Below are positions 1 to 16,816 of a DNA stretch of 55,677 nt, one piece after another. The stretch covers positions 1 through 55,677 of the forward strand of contig NW_026712498.1 of the NCBI RefSeq assembly GCF_022539665.2. The letters run 5' to 3'. The notes under the pieces are model-generated. The model was not told the origin of the DNA and ran no database searches. It worked only from the letters and a program-made list of their open reading frames with translations. Both the position numbers and the translations under genes were made by a program. This DNA is from Daphnia carinata (Eukaryota > Arthropoda > Branchiopoda > Diplostraca > Daphniidae). The first letter of the stretch is position 1. Each line of letters opens with the position of its first letter.

Positions 1-3000
1 AATGTAGATCATTACACTGATTCTATAACACTATATTCACATTGAATACACGTATATTTGATGCTGTTTGAATGTAGATCATGAAACTGATTCTATAACA
101 CTATATTCACATTGAATACACGTATATTTGATGCTGTTTGAATGTAGATCATGAAACTGATTCTATAACACTATATTCACATTGAATACACGTATTGATG
201 CTGTTTGAATGTAGATCATTAAACTGATTCTATAACACTATATTCACATTGAATACACGTATATTTGATGCTGTTTGAATGTAGATCATGAAACTGATTC
301 TATAACACTATATTCACATTGAATACACGTATATTTGATGCTGTTTGAATGTAGATCATGAAACTGATTCTATAACACTATATTCACATTGAATACACGT
401 ATATTTGATGCTGTTTGAATGTAGATCATGAAACTGATTCTATAACACTATATTCACATTGAATACACGTATATTTGATGCTGTTTGAATGTAGATCATG
501 AAACTGATTCTATAACACTATATTCACATTGAATACACGTATATTTGATGCTGTTTGAATGTAGATATGAAACTGATTCTATAACACTATATTCACATTG
601 AATACACGTATATTTGATGCTGTTTGAATGTAGATATGAAACTGATTCTATAACACTATATTCACATTGAATACACGTATATTTGATGCTGTTTGAATGT
701 AGATATGAAACTGATTCTATAACACTATATTCACAATGAATACACGTATATTTGATGCTGTTTGAATGTAGATCATGAAACTGATTCTATAACACTATAT
801 TCACATTGAATACACGTATATTTGATGCTGTTTGAATGTAGATCATGAAACTGATTCTATAACACTATATTCACATTGAATACACGTATATTTGATGCTG
901 TTTGAATGTAGATCATGAAACTGATTCTATAACACTATATTCACATTGAATACACGTATATTTGATGCTGTTTGAATGTAGATCATGAAACTGATTCTAT
1001 AACACTATATTCACATTGAATACACGTATATTTGATGCTGTTTGAATGTAGATATGGAAACTTATTCTATCACACTATATTCACAATGAATACACGTATA
1101 TTTGATGCTGTTTGAATGTAGATCATGAAACTGATTCTATAACACTATATTCACATTGAATACACGTATATTTGATGCTGTTTGAATGTAGATCATGAAA
1201 CTGATTCTATAACACTATATTCACATTGAATACACGTATATTTGATGCTGTTTGAATGTAGATCATGAAACTGATTCTATAACACTATATTCACATTGAA
1301 TACACGTATATTTGATGCTGTTTGAATGTAGATATGAAACTGATTCTATAACACTATATTCACATTGAATACACGTATATTTGATGCTGTTTGAATGTAG
1401 ATCATGAAACTGATTCTATAACACTATATTCACATTGAATACACGTATATTTGATGCTGTTTGAATGTAGATCATGAAACTGATTCTATAACACTATATT
1501 CACATTGAATACACGTATATTTGATGCTGTTTGAATGTAGATCATGAAACTGATTCTATAACACTATATTCACATTGAATACACGTATATTTGATGCTGT
1601 TTGAATGTAGATCATGAAACTGATTCTATAACACTATATTCACATTGAATACACGTATATTTGATGCTGTTTGAATGTAGATCATGAAACTGATTCTATA
1701 ACACTATATTCACATTGAATACACGTATATTTGATGCTGTTTGAATGTAGATATTGAAACTGATTCTATAACACTATATTCACATTGAATACACGTATAT
1801 TTGATGCTGTTTGAATGTAGATCATGAAACTGATTCTATAACACTATATTCACATTGAATACACGTATATTTGATGCTGTTTGAATGTAGATCATGAAAC
1901 TGATTCTATAACACTATATTCACATTGAATACACGTATATTTGATGCTGTTTGAATGTAGATCATGAAACTGATTCTATAACACTATATTCACATTGAAT
2001 ACACGTATATTTGATGCTGTTTGAATGTAGATCATGAAACTGATTCTATAACACTATATTCACATTGAATACACGTATATTTGATGCTGTTTGAATGTAG
2101 ATCATGAAACTGATTCTATAACACTATATTCACATTGAATACACGTATATTTGATGCTGTTTGAATGTAGATATTGAAACTGATTCTATAACACTATATT
2201 CACAATGAATACACGTATATTTGATGCTGTTTGAATGTAGATCATGAAACTGATTCTATAACACTATATTCACATTGAATACACGTATATTTGATGCTGT
2301 TTGAATGTAGATCATGAAACTGATTCTATAACACTATATTCACATTGAATACACGTATATTTGATGCTGTTTGAATGTAGATATGAAACTGATTCTATAA
2401 CACTATATTCACATTGAATACACGTATATTTGATGCTGTTTGAATGTAGATCATGAAACTGATTCTATAACACTATATTCACATTGAATACACGTATATT
2501 TGATGCTGTTTGAATGTAGATATGAAACTGATTCTATAACACTATATTCACATTGAATACACGTATATTTGATGCTGTTTGAATGTAGATCATGAAACTG
2601 ATTCTATAACACTATATTCACATTGAATACACGTATATTTGATGCTGTTTGAATGTAGATCATTGAAACTGATTCTATAACACTATATTCACATTGAATA
2701 CACGTATATTTGATGCTGTTTGAATGTAGATATGAAACTGATTCTATAACACTATATTCACATTGAATACACGTATATTTGATGCTGTTTGAATGTAGAT
2801 ATTGAAACTGATTCTATAACACTATATTCACATTGAATACACGTATATTTGATGCTGTTTGAATGTAGATCATGAAACTGATTCTATAACACTATATTCA
2901 CATTGAATACACGTATATTTGATGCTGTTTGAATGTAGATATGAAACTGATTCTATAACACTATATTCACATTGAATACACGTATATTTGATGCTGTTTG

Positions 3001-6000
3001 AATGTAGATCATGAAACTGATTCTATAACACTATATTTACTTTGAATACACGTATATTTGATGCTGTTTGAATGTAGATCATGAAACTGATTCTATAACA
3101 CTATATTCACATTGAATACACGTATATTTGATGCTGTTTGAATGTAGATCATGAAACTGATTCTATAACACTATATTCACATTGAATACACGTATATTTG
3201 ATGCTGTTTGAATGTAGATCATGAAACTGATTCTATAACACTATATTCACATTGAATACACGTATATTTGATGCTGTTTGAATGTAGATCATTGAAACTG
3301 ATTCTATAACACTATATTCACATTGAATACACGTATATTTGATGCTGTTTGAATGTAGATCATGAAACTGATTCTATAACACTATATTCACATTGAATAC
3401 ACGTATATTTGATGCTGTTTGAATGTAGATATGAAACTGATTCTATAACACTATATTCACATTGAATACACGTATATTTGATGCTGTTTGAATGTAGATC
3501 ATGAAACTGATTCTATAACACTATATTCACATTGAATACACGTATATTTGATGCTGTTTGAATGTAGATCATGAAACTGATTCTATAACACTATATTCAC
3601 ATTGAATACACGTATATTTGATGCTGTTTGAATGTAGATCATGAAACTGATTCTATAACACTATATTCACATTGAATACACGTATATTTGATGCTGTTTG
3701 AATGTAGATATTGAAACTGATTCTATAACACTATATTCACATTGAATACACGTATATTTGATGCTGTTTGAATGTAGATATTGAAACTGATTCTATAACA
3801 CTATATTCACATTGAATACACGTATATTTGATGCTGTTTGAATGTAGATATGAAACTGATTCTATAACACTATATTCACATTGAATACACGTATATTTGA
3901 TGCTGTTTGAATGTAGATCATGAAACTGATTCTATAACACTATATTCACATTGAATACACGGATCTTTGATGCTGTTTGAATGTAGATCATTGAAACTGA
4001 TTCTATAACACTATATTCACATTGAATACACGTATATTTGATGCTGTTTGAATGTAGATATGAAACTTATTGTATCACACTATATTCACAATGAATACAC
4101 GTATATTTGATGCTGTTTGAATGTAGATCATGAAACTGATTCTATAACACTATATTCACATTGAATACACGTATATTTGATGCTGTTTGAATGTAGATCA
4201 TGAAACTGATTCTATAACACTATATTCACATTGAATACACGTATATTTGATGCTGTTTGAATGTAGATCATTGAAACTGATTCTATAACACTATATTCAC
4301 ATTGAATACACGTATATTTGATGCTGTTTGAATGTAGATATGAAACTGATTCTATAACACTATATTCACATTGAATACACGTATATTTGATGCTGTTTGA
4401 ATGTAGATATTGAAACTGATTCTATAACACTATATTCACATTGAATACACGTATATTTGATGCTGTTTGAATGTAGATATGAAACTGATTCTATAACACT
4501 ATATTCACATTGAATACACGTATATTTGATGCTGTTTGAATGTAGATCATGAAACTGATTCTATAACACTATATTCACATTGAATACACGTATATTTGAT
4601 GCTGTTTGAATGTAGATCATGAAACTGATTCTATAACACTATATTCACATTGAATACACGTATATTTGATGCTGTTTGAATGTAGATATGAAACTGATTC
4701 TATAACACTATATTCACATTGAATACACGTATATTTGATGCTGTTTGAATGTAGATCATGAAACTGATTCTATAACACTATATTCACATTGAATACACGT
4801 ATATTTGATGCTGTTTGAATGTAGATCATTGAAACTGATTCTATAACACTATATTCACATTGAATACACGTATATTTGATGCTGTTTGAATGTAGATATG
4901 AAACTGATTCTATAACACTATATTCACATTGAATACACGTATATTTGATGCTGTTTGAATGTAGATCATGAAACTGATTCTATAACACTATATTCACATT
5001 GAATACACGTATATTTGATGCTGTTTGAATGTAGATATGAAACTGATTCTATAACACTATATTCACATTGAATACACGTATATTTGATGCTGTTTGAATG
5101 TAGATCATGAAACTGATTCTATAACACTATATTCACATTGAATACACGTATATTTGATGCTGTTTGAATGTAGATATGGAAACTTATTGTATCACACTAT
5201 ATTCACAATGAATACACGTATATTTGATGCTGTTTGAATGTAGATCATGAAACTGATTCTATAACACTATATTCACATTGAATACACGTATATTTGATGC
5301 TGTTTGAATGTAGATATTGAAACTGATTCTATAACACTATATTCACATTGAATACACGTATATTTGATGCTGTTTGAATGTAGATCATGAAACTGATTCT
5401 ATAACACTATATTCACATTGAATACACGTATATTTGATGCTGTTTGAATGTAGATATTGAAACTGATTCTATAACACTATATTCACATTGAATACACGTA
5501 TATTTGATGCTGTTTGAATGTAGATATTGAAACTGATTCTATAACACTATATTCACATTGAATACACGTATATTTGATGCTGTTTGAATGTAGATCATGA
5601 AACTGATTCTATAACACTATATTCACATTGAATACACGTATATTTGATGCTGTTTGAATGTAGATCATGAAACTGATTCTATAACACTATATTCACATTG
5701 AATACACGTATATTTGATGCTGTTTGAATGTAGATCATGAAACTGATTCTATAACACTATATTCACATTGAATACACGTATATTTGATGCTGTTTGAATG
5801 TAGATCATTAAACTGATTCTATAACACTATATTCACATTGAATACACGTATATTTGATGCTGTTTGAATGTAGATCATTGAAACTGATTCTATAACACTA
5901 TATTCACATTGAATACACGTATATTTGATGCTGTTTGAATGTAGATCATGAAACTGATTCTATAACACTATATTCACATTGAATACACGTATATTTGATG

Positions 6001-8159
6001 CTGTTTGAATGTAGATATTGAAACTGATTCTATAACACTATATTCACATTGAATACACGTATATTTGATGCTGTTTGAATGTAGATCATTAAACTGATTC
6101 TATAACACTATATTCACATTGAATACACGTATATTTGATGCTGTTTGAATGTAGATCATGAAACTGATTCTATAACACTATATTCACATTGAATACACGT
6201 ATATTTGATGCTGTTTGAATGTAGATATTGAAACTGATTCTATAACACTATATTCACATTGAATACACGTATATTTGATGCTGTTTGAATGTAGATCATG
6301 AAACTGATTCTATATCACTATATTCACATTGAATACTCGTATATTTTATGCTGTTTGAATGTAGATCATTGAAACTGATTCTATAACACTATATTCACAT
6401 TGAATACACGTATATTTGATGCTGTTTGAATGTAGATCATGAAACTGATTCTATAACACTATATTCACATTGAATACACGTATATTTGATGCTGTTTGAA
6501 TGTAGATCATTAAACTGATTCTATATCACTATATTCACAATGAATACACGTATATTTGATGCTGTTTGAATGTAGATCATTAAACTGATTCTATAACACT
6601 ATATTCACATTGAATACACGTATATTTGATGCTGTTTGAATGTAGATATGGAAACTTATTGTATCACACTATATTCACAATGAATACACGTATATTTGAT
6701 GCTGTTTGAATGTAGATCATTAAACTGATTTTATAACACTATATTCACATTGAATACACGTATATTTGATGCTGTTTGAATGTAGATCATGAAACTGATT
6801 CTATAACACTATATTCACATTGAATACACGTATATTTGATGCTGTTTGAATGTAGATCATTAAACTGATTCTATAACACTATATTCACATTGAATACACG
6901 TATATTTGATGCTGTTTGAATGTAGATCATTAAACTGATTCTATAACACTTATTCACATTGAATACACGTATATTTGATGCTGTTTGAATGTAGATCATG
7001 AAACTGATTCTATAACACTATATTCACATTGAATACACGTATATTTGATGCTGTTTGAATGTAGATCATGAAACTGATTCTATAACACTATATTCACATT
7101 GAATACACGTATATTTGATGCTGTTTGAATGTAGATCATGAAACTGATTCTATAACACTATATTCACATTGAATACACGTATATTTGATGCTGTTTGAAT
7201 GTAGATCATGAAACTGATTCTATAACACTATATTCACATTGAATACACGTATATTTGATGCTGTTTGAATGTAGATCATGAAACTGATTCTATAACACTA
7301 TATTCACATTGAATACACGTATATTTGATGCTGTTTGAATGTAGATCATGAAACTGATTGTATAACACTATATTCACATTGAATACACGTATATTTGATG
7401 CTGTTTGAATGTAGATATGAAACTGATTCTATAACACTATATTCACATTGAATACACGTATATTTGATGCTGTTTGAATGTAGATCATGAAACTGATTCT
7501 ATAACACTATATTCACATTGAATACACGTATATTTGATGCTGTTTGAATGTAGATCATGAAACTGATTCTATAACACTATATTCACATTGAATACACGTA
7601 TATTTGATGCTGTTTGAATGTAGATCATGAAACTGATTCTATAACACTATATTCACATTGAATACACGTATATTTGATGCTGTTTGAATGTAGATATTGA
7701 AACTGATTCTATAACACTATATTCACATTGAATACACGTATATTTGATGCTGTTTGAATGTAGATCATGAAACTGATTCTATAACACTATATTCACATTG
7801 AATACACGTATATTTGATGCTGTTTGAATGTAGATCTTGTAACTTATTCTATAACACTATATTCACATTGAATACACGTATATTTGATGCTGTTTGAATG
7901 TAGATCATGAAACTGATTCTATAACACTATATTCACATTGAATACACGTATATTTGATGCTGTTTGAATGTAGATATGAAAACTTATTGTATTACACTAT
8001 ATTCACATTGAATACACGTATATTTGATGCTGTTTGAATGTAGATCATGAAACTGATTCTATAACACTATATTCACATTGAATACACGTATATTTGATGC
8101 TGTTTGAATGTAGATATTGAAACTGATTCTATAACACTATATTCACATTGAATACACGT

Positions 8160-11100
8160 ATATTTGATGCTGTTTGAATGTAGATATTGAAACTCTCTGT
8201 ATCACACTATATTCACATTGAATACACGTATATTTGATGCTGTTTGAATGTAGATATTGAAACTGATTCTGTATCACACTATATTCACATTGAATACGTA
8301 TATTTGATGCTGTTTGAATGTAGATATTGAAACTGATTCTATAACACTATATTCACATTGAATACACGTATATTTGATGACTGTTTGAATGTAGATATAA
8401 ACTGATTGTATAACACTATATTCACATTGAATACACGTATATTTGATGCTGTTTGAATGTAGAATTGAAAAGACTGTTGTATCATACTATATTCACATTG
8501 AATACACGTATATTTGATGCTGTTTGAATGTAGACATTGAAACTGATTGTATCACACTATATTCACATTGAATACACGTATATTTGATGCTGTTTGAATG
8601 TAGATCATTGAAACTGATTCTACAAAACACTATATTCACATTGAATACACGTATATTTGATGCTGTTTGAATGTAGATATTGAAACTGACTTGAATATAC
8701 ACTATATTCACATTGAATACACGTATATTTGATACTGTTTGAATGTAGATGATGAAACTGATTCTATAACACTATATTCACATTGAATACACGTATATTT
8801 GATGCTGTTTGAATGTAGATATTGAAACTCATTCTGATTTACACTATATTCACATTGAATACACGTATATTTGATGCTGTTTGAATGTAGATATTGAAAA
8901 CTGTATCACTATATTCACATTGAATACACGTATATTTGATGCTGTTTGAATGTAGATATTTAAAATGTATACACTATATTCACATTGAATACACGTATAT
9001 TTGATGCTGTTTGAATGTAGATATTGAAACGATGTATAACACTATATTCACATTGAATACACGTATATTTGATGCTGTTTGAATGTAGATATTGAAACTG
9101 ATTCTATAACACTATATTCACATTGAATACACGTATATTTGATGCTGTTTGAATGTAGATATTGAAACTCATGTAAAACACTATATTCACATTGAATACA
9201 CGTATATTTGATGCTGTTTGAATGTAGATAATGAAACTGATTCTATAACACTATATTCACATTGAATACACGTATATTTGATGCTGTTTGAATGTAGATA
9301 TTGAAACTCACTGTATAACACTATATTCACATTGAATACACGTATATTTGATGCTGTTTGAATGTAGATATTGAAACTGATTCTATAACACTATATTCAC
9401 ATTGAATACACGTATATTTGATGCTGTTTGAATGTAGATATTGAAACTGATTCTATAACACTATATTCACATTGAATACACGTATATTGATGCTGTTTGA
9501 ATGTAGATATTGAAACTGATTCTATAACACTATATTCACATTGAATACACGTATATTTGATGCTGTTTGAATGTAGATCATTGAAACACACTGTATAACA
9601 CTATATTCACATTGAATACACGTATATTTGATGCTGTTTGAATGTAGATATTGAAACTGATCTTATATAACACTATATTCACATTGAATACACGTATATT
9701 TGATGCTGTTTGAATGTAGATATTGAAACTAAATTCTATAACACTATATTCACATTGAATACACGTATATTTTATGCTGTTTGAATGTAGATATTAAAAC
9801 TAATTCTATAACACTATATTCACATTGAATACACGTATATTTGATGCTGTTTGAATGTAGATATTGAAAGTGGATTTATATTAATTGTCAATTTGATGAC
9901 TGTTTGAAATTATTTGTTAACAGGTATTACTATATTCACATTGAATACACGTATATTTGATGCTGTTTGAATGTAGATCATTTGAAACTCACTGTATTCT
10001 ATATTCATTGAAACACATATATTCACATTGAATACACGTATATTTGATTCTGTTTGAATGTAGATATTGAAACTCACTGTATAACACTATATTCACATTG
10101 AATACACGTATATTTGATGCTGTTTGAATGTAGATATTGAAACTCATTCTACCCACACTATATTCACATTGAATACACGTATATTTGATGCTGTTTGAAT
10201 GTAGATATTGAAACTCACTGTATAACACTATATTCACATTGAATACACGTATATTTGATGCTGTTTGAATGTAGATATTGAAAAACTCTATATCACACTA
10301 TATTCACATTGAATACACGTATATTTGATGCTGTTTGAATGTAGATATTGAAACTCATTCTATAACACTATATTCACATTGAATACACGTATATTTGATG
10401 CTGTTTGAATGTAGATATTGAAACTCACTGTATCACACTATATTCACATTGAATACACGTATATTTGATGCTGTTTGAATGTAGATATTGAAACTGATTC
10501 TATAACACTATATTCACATTGAATACACGTATATTTGATGCTGTTTGAATGTAGATATTGAAACTGTATTCTATAACACTATATTCACATTGAATACACG
10601 TATATTTGATGCTGTTTGAATGTAGATATTGAAACTCACTTCTATCACACTATATTCACATTGAATACACGTATATTTGATGCTGTTTGAATTTAGATAT
10701 TGAAACTCATTCTATAACACTATATTCACAATGAATACACGTATATTTGATGCTTATTGAATGTAGATATTGAAACTGACTGTATACACACTATATTCAC
10801 ATTGAATACACGTATATTTGATGCTGTTTGAATGTAGATATTGAAACTCACTGTATATACACTATATTCACATTGAATACACGTATATTTGATGCTGTTT
10901 GAATGTAGATATTGAAACTCACTGTTCTATAACACTATATTCACATTGAATACACGTATATTTGATGCTGTTTGAATGTAGATATTGAAACTGATTCTGG
11001 GGTATTACACTATATTCACATTGAATATACGTATATTTGATGCTGTTTGGATGTAGATATTGAAACTCACTGTATCACACTATATTCACATCGAATACAC

Positions 11101-11450
11101 GTATATTTGATACTGTTTGAATGTACATTATGAAACTGATTGTATAACACTATATTCACATTGAATACACGTATATTTGATGCTGTTTGAATGTAGATAT
11201 TGAAACTGATTCTATCACACTATATTCACATTGAATACACGTATATTTGATGCTGTTTGAATGTAGATCATGATAATGATTCTATAACACTATATTCACA
11301 TTGAATACACGTATATTTGATGCTGTTTGAATGTAGATATTGAAACTGATTCTATAACACTATATTCACATTGAATACACGTATATTTGATGCTGTTTGA
11401 ATGTAGATATTGAAACTCACTGTATCTATAACACTATATTCACATTGAAT
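8160..11450. repeat. Heterogeneous satellite sub-block with hypervariable linker
   Basis: Within satellite block 1 this part keeps the constant core, while the short segment between GTAGATATTGAAA and CACTATATTCAC varies in sequence and length from unit to unit. One unit near 9865..9940 is replaced by an AT-rich stretch of about 80 bp that is only partly recognisable as satellite. Monomer length ranges from about 60 to 80 bp. This looks like an older, less homogenised zone. Confidence 0.8.
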
Positions 11451-13570
11451 ACACGTATATTTGATGCTGTTTGAATGTAGATATTGAAACTGATTCTATA
11501 ACACTATATTCACATTGAATACACGTATATTTGATGCTGTTTGAATGTAGATATTGAAACTGATTCTATAACACTATATTCACATTGAATACACGTATAT
11601 TTGATGCTGTTTGAATGTAGATATTGAAACTGATTCTATAACACTATATTCACATTGAATACACGTATATTTGATGCTGTTTGAATGTAGATATTGAAAC
11701 TCATTGTATAACACTATATTCACATTGAATACACGTATATTTGATGCTGTTTGAATGTAGATATTGAAACTGATTCTATAACACTATATTCACATTGAAT
11801 ACACGTATATTTGATGCTGTTTGAATGTAGATATTGAAACTGATTCTATAACACTATATTCACATTGAATACACGTATATTTGATGCTGTTTGAATGTAG
11901 ATATTGAAACTGATTCTATAACACTATATTCACATTGAATACACGTATATTTGATGCTGTTTGAATGTAGATATTGAAACTGATTCTATAACACTATATT
12001 CACATTGAATACACGTATATTTGATGCTGTTTGAATGTAGATATTGAAACTGATTCTATAACACTATATTCACATTGAATACACGTATATTTGATGCTGT
12101 TTGAATGTAGATATTGAAACTGATTCTATAACACTATATTCACATTGAATACACGTATATTTGATGCTGTTTGAATGTAGATATTGAAACTGATTCTATA
12201 ACACTATATTCACATTGAATACACGTATATTTGATGCTGTTTGAATGTAGATATTGAAACTGATTCTATAACACTATATTCACATTGAATACACGTATAT
12301 TTGATGCTGTTTGAATGTAGATATTGAAACTGATTCTATAACACTATATTCACATTGAATACACGTATATTTGATGCTGTTTGAATGTAGATATTGAAAC
12401 TGATTCTATAACACTATATTCACATTGAATACACGTATATTTGATGCTGTTTGAATGTAGATATTGAAACTGATTCTATAACACTATATTCACATTGAAT
12501 ACACGTATATTTGATGCTGTTTGAATGTAGATATTGAAACTCATTGTATAACACTATATTCACATTGAATACACGTATATTTGATGCTGTTTGAATGTAG
12601 ATATTGAAACTGATTCTATAACACTATATTCACATTGAATACACGTATATTTGATGCTGTTTGAATGTAGATATTGAAACTGATTCTATAACACTATATT
12701 CACATTGAATACACGTATATTTGATGCTGTTTGAATGTAGATATTGAAACTGATTCTATAACACTATATTCACATTGAATACACGTATATTTGATGCTGT
12801 TTGAATGTAGATATTGAAACTGATTGTATAACACTATATTCACATTGAATACACGTATATTTGATGCTGTTTGAATGTAGATATTGAAACTCATTGTATA
12901 ACACTATATTCACATTGAATACACGTATATTTGATGCTGTTTGAATGTAGATATTGAAACTGATTCTATAACACTATATTCACATTGAATACACGTATAT
13001 TTGATGCTGTTTGAATGTAGATATTGAAACTGATTCTATAACACTATATTCACATTGAATACACGTATATTTGATGCTGTTTGAATGTAGATATTGAAAC
13101 TGATTCTATAACACTATATTCACATTGAATACACGTATATTTGATGCTGTTTGAATGTAGATATTGAAACTGATTCTATAACACTATATTCACATTGAAT
13201 ACACGTATATTTGATGCTGTTTGAATGTAGATATTGAAACTGATTCTATAACACTATATTCACATTGAATACACGTATATTTGATGCTGTTTGAATGTAG
13301 ATATTGAAACTGATTCTATAACACTATATTCACATTGAATACACGTATATTTGATGCTGTTTGAATGTAGATATTGAAACTGATTCTATAACACTATATT
13401 CACATTGAATACACGTATATTTGATGCTGTTTGAATGTAGATATTGAAACTGATTCTATAACACTATATTCACATTGAATACACGTATATTTGATGCTGT
13501 TTGAATGTAGATATTGAAACTGATTCTATAACACTATATTCACATTGAATACACGTATATTTGATGCTGT
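11450..13570. repeat. Homogenised satellite sub-block
   Basis: About 30 consecutive 70-bp units are almost identical (TATTGAAACTGATTCTATAAC variant). Rare units carry TCATTGTATAAC instead. The block ends at about 13577 with a partial duplication of the GATGCTGTTTGAATGT segment. Such uniformity indicates recent amplification, or an assembly consensus of a larger array. Confidence 0.85.
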
Positions 13571-16500
13571 TTGAATGTGATGCTGTTTGAATGTAGATCA
13601 TTGAAACTGATTCTATAACACTATATTCACATTGAATACACGTATATTTGATGCTGTTTGAATGTAGATCATTGAAACTGATTCTATAACACTATATTCA
13701 CATTGAATACACGTATATTTGATGCTGTTTGAATGTAGATATTGAAACTGATTCTATAACACTATATTCACATTGAATACATGTATATTTGATGCTGTTT
13801 GAATGTAGATCATTAAACTGATTCTATAACACTATATTCACATTGAATACACGTATATTGGATGCTGTTTGAATGTAGATCATGAAACTGATTCTATAAC
13901 ACTATATTCACATTGAATACACGTATATTTGATGCTTTTTGAATGTACATATTGAAACTGATTCTATAACACTATATTCACATTGAATACACGTATTTTT
14001 GATGCTGTTTGAATGTAGATCATTAAGCTGATTCTATATCACTATATTCACATTGAATACATGTATATTTGATGCTGTTTGAATGTAGATCATTAAACTG
14101 ATTCTATAACACTATATTCACATTGAATACACGTATATTTGATGCTGTTTGAATGTAGATCATGAAACTGATTCTATAACACTATATTCACATTGCATAC
14201 ACGTATATTTGATGTTGTTTGAATGTAGATCATTAAGCTGATTCTATAACACTATATTCACATTGAATACACGTATATTTGATGCTGTTTGAATATAGAT
14301 CATTAAACTGATTCTATAACACTATTCACATTGAATACACGTACATTTGATGCTGTTTGAATGTAGATCATGAAACTGATTCTATAACACTATATTCACA
14401 TTGAATACACGTATATTTGATGCTGTTTGAATTTAGATCATGAAACTGATTCTATAACACTATATTCATATTGAATAAACGTATATTTGATGCTGTTGAA
14501 TGTAGATCATGAAACTGATTCTATAACACTATATTCACATTGAATACACCTATATTTGATGCTGTTTGAATGTAGATCATGAAACTGATTTTATAACACT
14601 ATATTCACATTGAATACACGTATATTTGATGCTGTTTGAATTTAGATCATTAAACTGATTCTATAACACTATATTCACATTGAATACACGTATATTTGAT
14701 GCTGTTTAATGTAGATTATTAAACTGATTCTATAACACTATATTCACATTGAATACACGTATATTTGATGCTGTTTGAATGTAGATCATGAAACTGATTC
14801 TATAACACTATATTCACATTGAATACACGTATATTTGATGCTGTTTGAATGTAGATATTGAAGCTGATTCTATAACACTATATTCACATTGAATACACGT
14901 ATATTTGATGCTGTTTGAATGTAGATATGGAAACTTATTGTATCACACTATATTCACAATGAATACACGTATATTTGATGCTGTTTGAATGTAGATCATG
15001 AAACTGATTCTATAACACTATATTCACATTGAATACACGTATATTTGATGCTGTTTGAATGTAGATCATGAAACTGATTCTATAACACTATATTCACATG
15101 GAATACACGTATACTTGATGCTGTTTGAATGTAGATCATGAAACTGATTGTATAACACTATATTCACGTTTAATACACGTATACTTGATGCTGTTTGAAT
15201 GTAGATCATGAAACTGATTCTATAACACTATATTCACATTGAATATACGTATATTTGATGCTGTTGGAATGTATATATTGAAACTGATTCTATAACACTA
15301 TATTCACATTGAATACACGTATACTTGATGCTGTTTGAATGTAGATCATGAAACTGATTGTATAACACTATATTCACGTTTAATACACGTATACTTGATG
15401 CAGTTTGAATGTAGATCATGAAACTGATTCTATAACACTATATTCACATTGAATACACGTATATTTGATGCTGTTTGAATGTAGATATTGAAACTGATTC
15501 TATAACACTATATTCACATTGAATACACGTATATTTGATGCTGTTTGAATGTAGATCATGAAACTGATTCTATAACACTATATTCACATTGAATACACGT
15601 ATATTTTATGCTGTTTGAATGTAGATCATGAAACTGATTCTATAACACTATATTCACATTGAATACACGTATATTTTATTCTGTTTGAATGTAGATATTG
15701 AAACTGATTCTATAACACTATATTCACATTGAATACACGTATATTTGATGCTGTTTGAATGTAGATCATTAAACTGATTCTATAACACTATATTCACATT
15801 GAATACACGTATATTTGATGCTGTTTGAATGTAGATCATGAAACTGATTCTATAACACTATTTTCACATTGAATACACGTATATTTGATGCTGTTTGAAT
15901 GTAGATATGGAAACTTATTGTATCACACTATATTGACAATGAATACACGTATATTTGATGCTGTTTGAATGTAGATCATGAAACTGATTCTATAACACTA
16001 TATTCACATTGAATACACGTATATTTGATGCTGTTTGAATGTAGATATGTAAATTTATTGTATTACACTATATTCATGCTGTTTGAATGTTGATATTGAA
16101 ACTCTCTGTATCATACTATATTCGCATTGAATACACGTATACTTGATGCTGTTTGAATGTAGATATGGAAACTTATTGTATTACACTATATTCACAATGA
16201 ATACACGTATATTTGATGCTGTTTGAATCTAGATCATGAAACTGATTCTATAACACTATATTCACATTGAATACACGTATATTTGATGCTGTTTGAATGT
16301 AGATCATGAAACTGATTCTATAACACTATATTCACATTGAATACACGTATACTTGATGCTGTTTGAATGTAGATCATGAAACTGATTGTATAACACTATA
16401 TTCACGTTTAATACACGTATACTTGATGCTGTTTGAATGTAGATCATGAAACTGATTCTATAACACTATATTCACATTGAATATACGTATATTTGATGCT

Positions 16501-16816
16501 GTTTGAATGTAGATATTGAAACTCACTCTATAACACTATATTCACGTTGAATACACGTATATTTGATGCTGTTTGAATGTAGATATTGAAACTGATTCTA
16601 TAACACTATATTCACGTTGAATACACGTATATTTGATGCTGTTTGAATGTAGATCATTAAACTGATTCTATAACACTTTATTCACATTGAATACACGTAT
16701 ATTTGATGCTGTTTGAATGTAGATATTGAAACTGATTCTATAACACTATATTCATATTGAATACATGTATATTTGATGCTGTTTGAATGTAGATCATGAA
16801 ACTGATTCTATAACAC

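Larger units (their letters stand above)
1..16816. repeat. 70-bp tandem satellite array, block 1 (about 240 units)
   Basis: Near-perfect tandem repetition of a 70-bp AT-rich monomer fills the whole stretch. Each unit has a constant part of about 48 bp, from ACTATATTCACATTGAATAC through TTTGATGCTGTTTGAATGTAGA, and a variable part of about 22 bp. The variable part occurs as a few variants: TCATGAAACTGATTCTATAAC, TATTGAAACTGATTCTATAAC, and 69- and 71-bp indel forms. Sub-families are zoned: the TCATG form dominates 1..8150, mixed and diverged units fill 8160..11450, a nearly uniform TATTG block fills 11450..13570, and diverged units follow up to 16816. No gene is present. Short minus-strand open frames arise only because the monomer has few stop codons. 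Confidence 0.98.

Noticed and set aside
8493..12894. Minus-strand open frames of 60-80 codons inside the satellite
   Set aside because: They are repeats of the same translated monomer in rotating frames, with no start context and no conservation beyond the DNA repeat.
1..16816. Repeat-plus-variable-segment pattern looks like a CRISPR array
   Set aside because: The variable segments are a few recurring variants of one sequence, not unique spacers. The array holds hundreds of units, sits among eukaryotic retroelements and has no cas genes.
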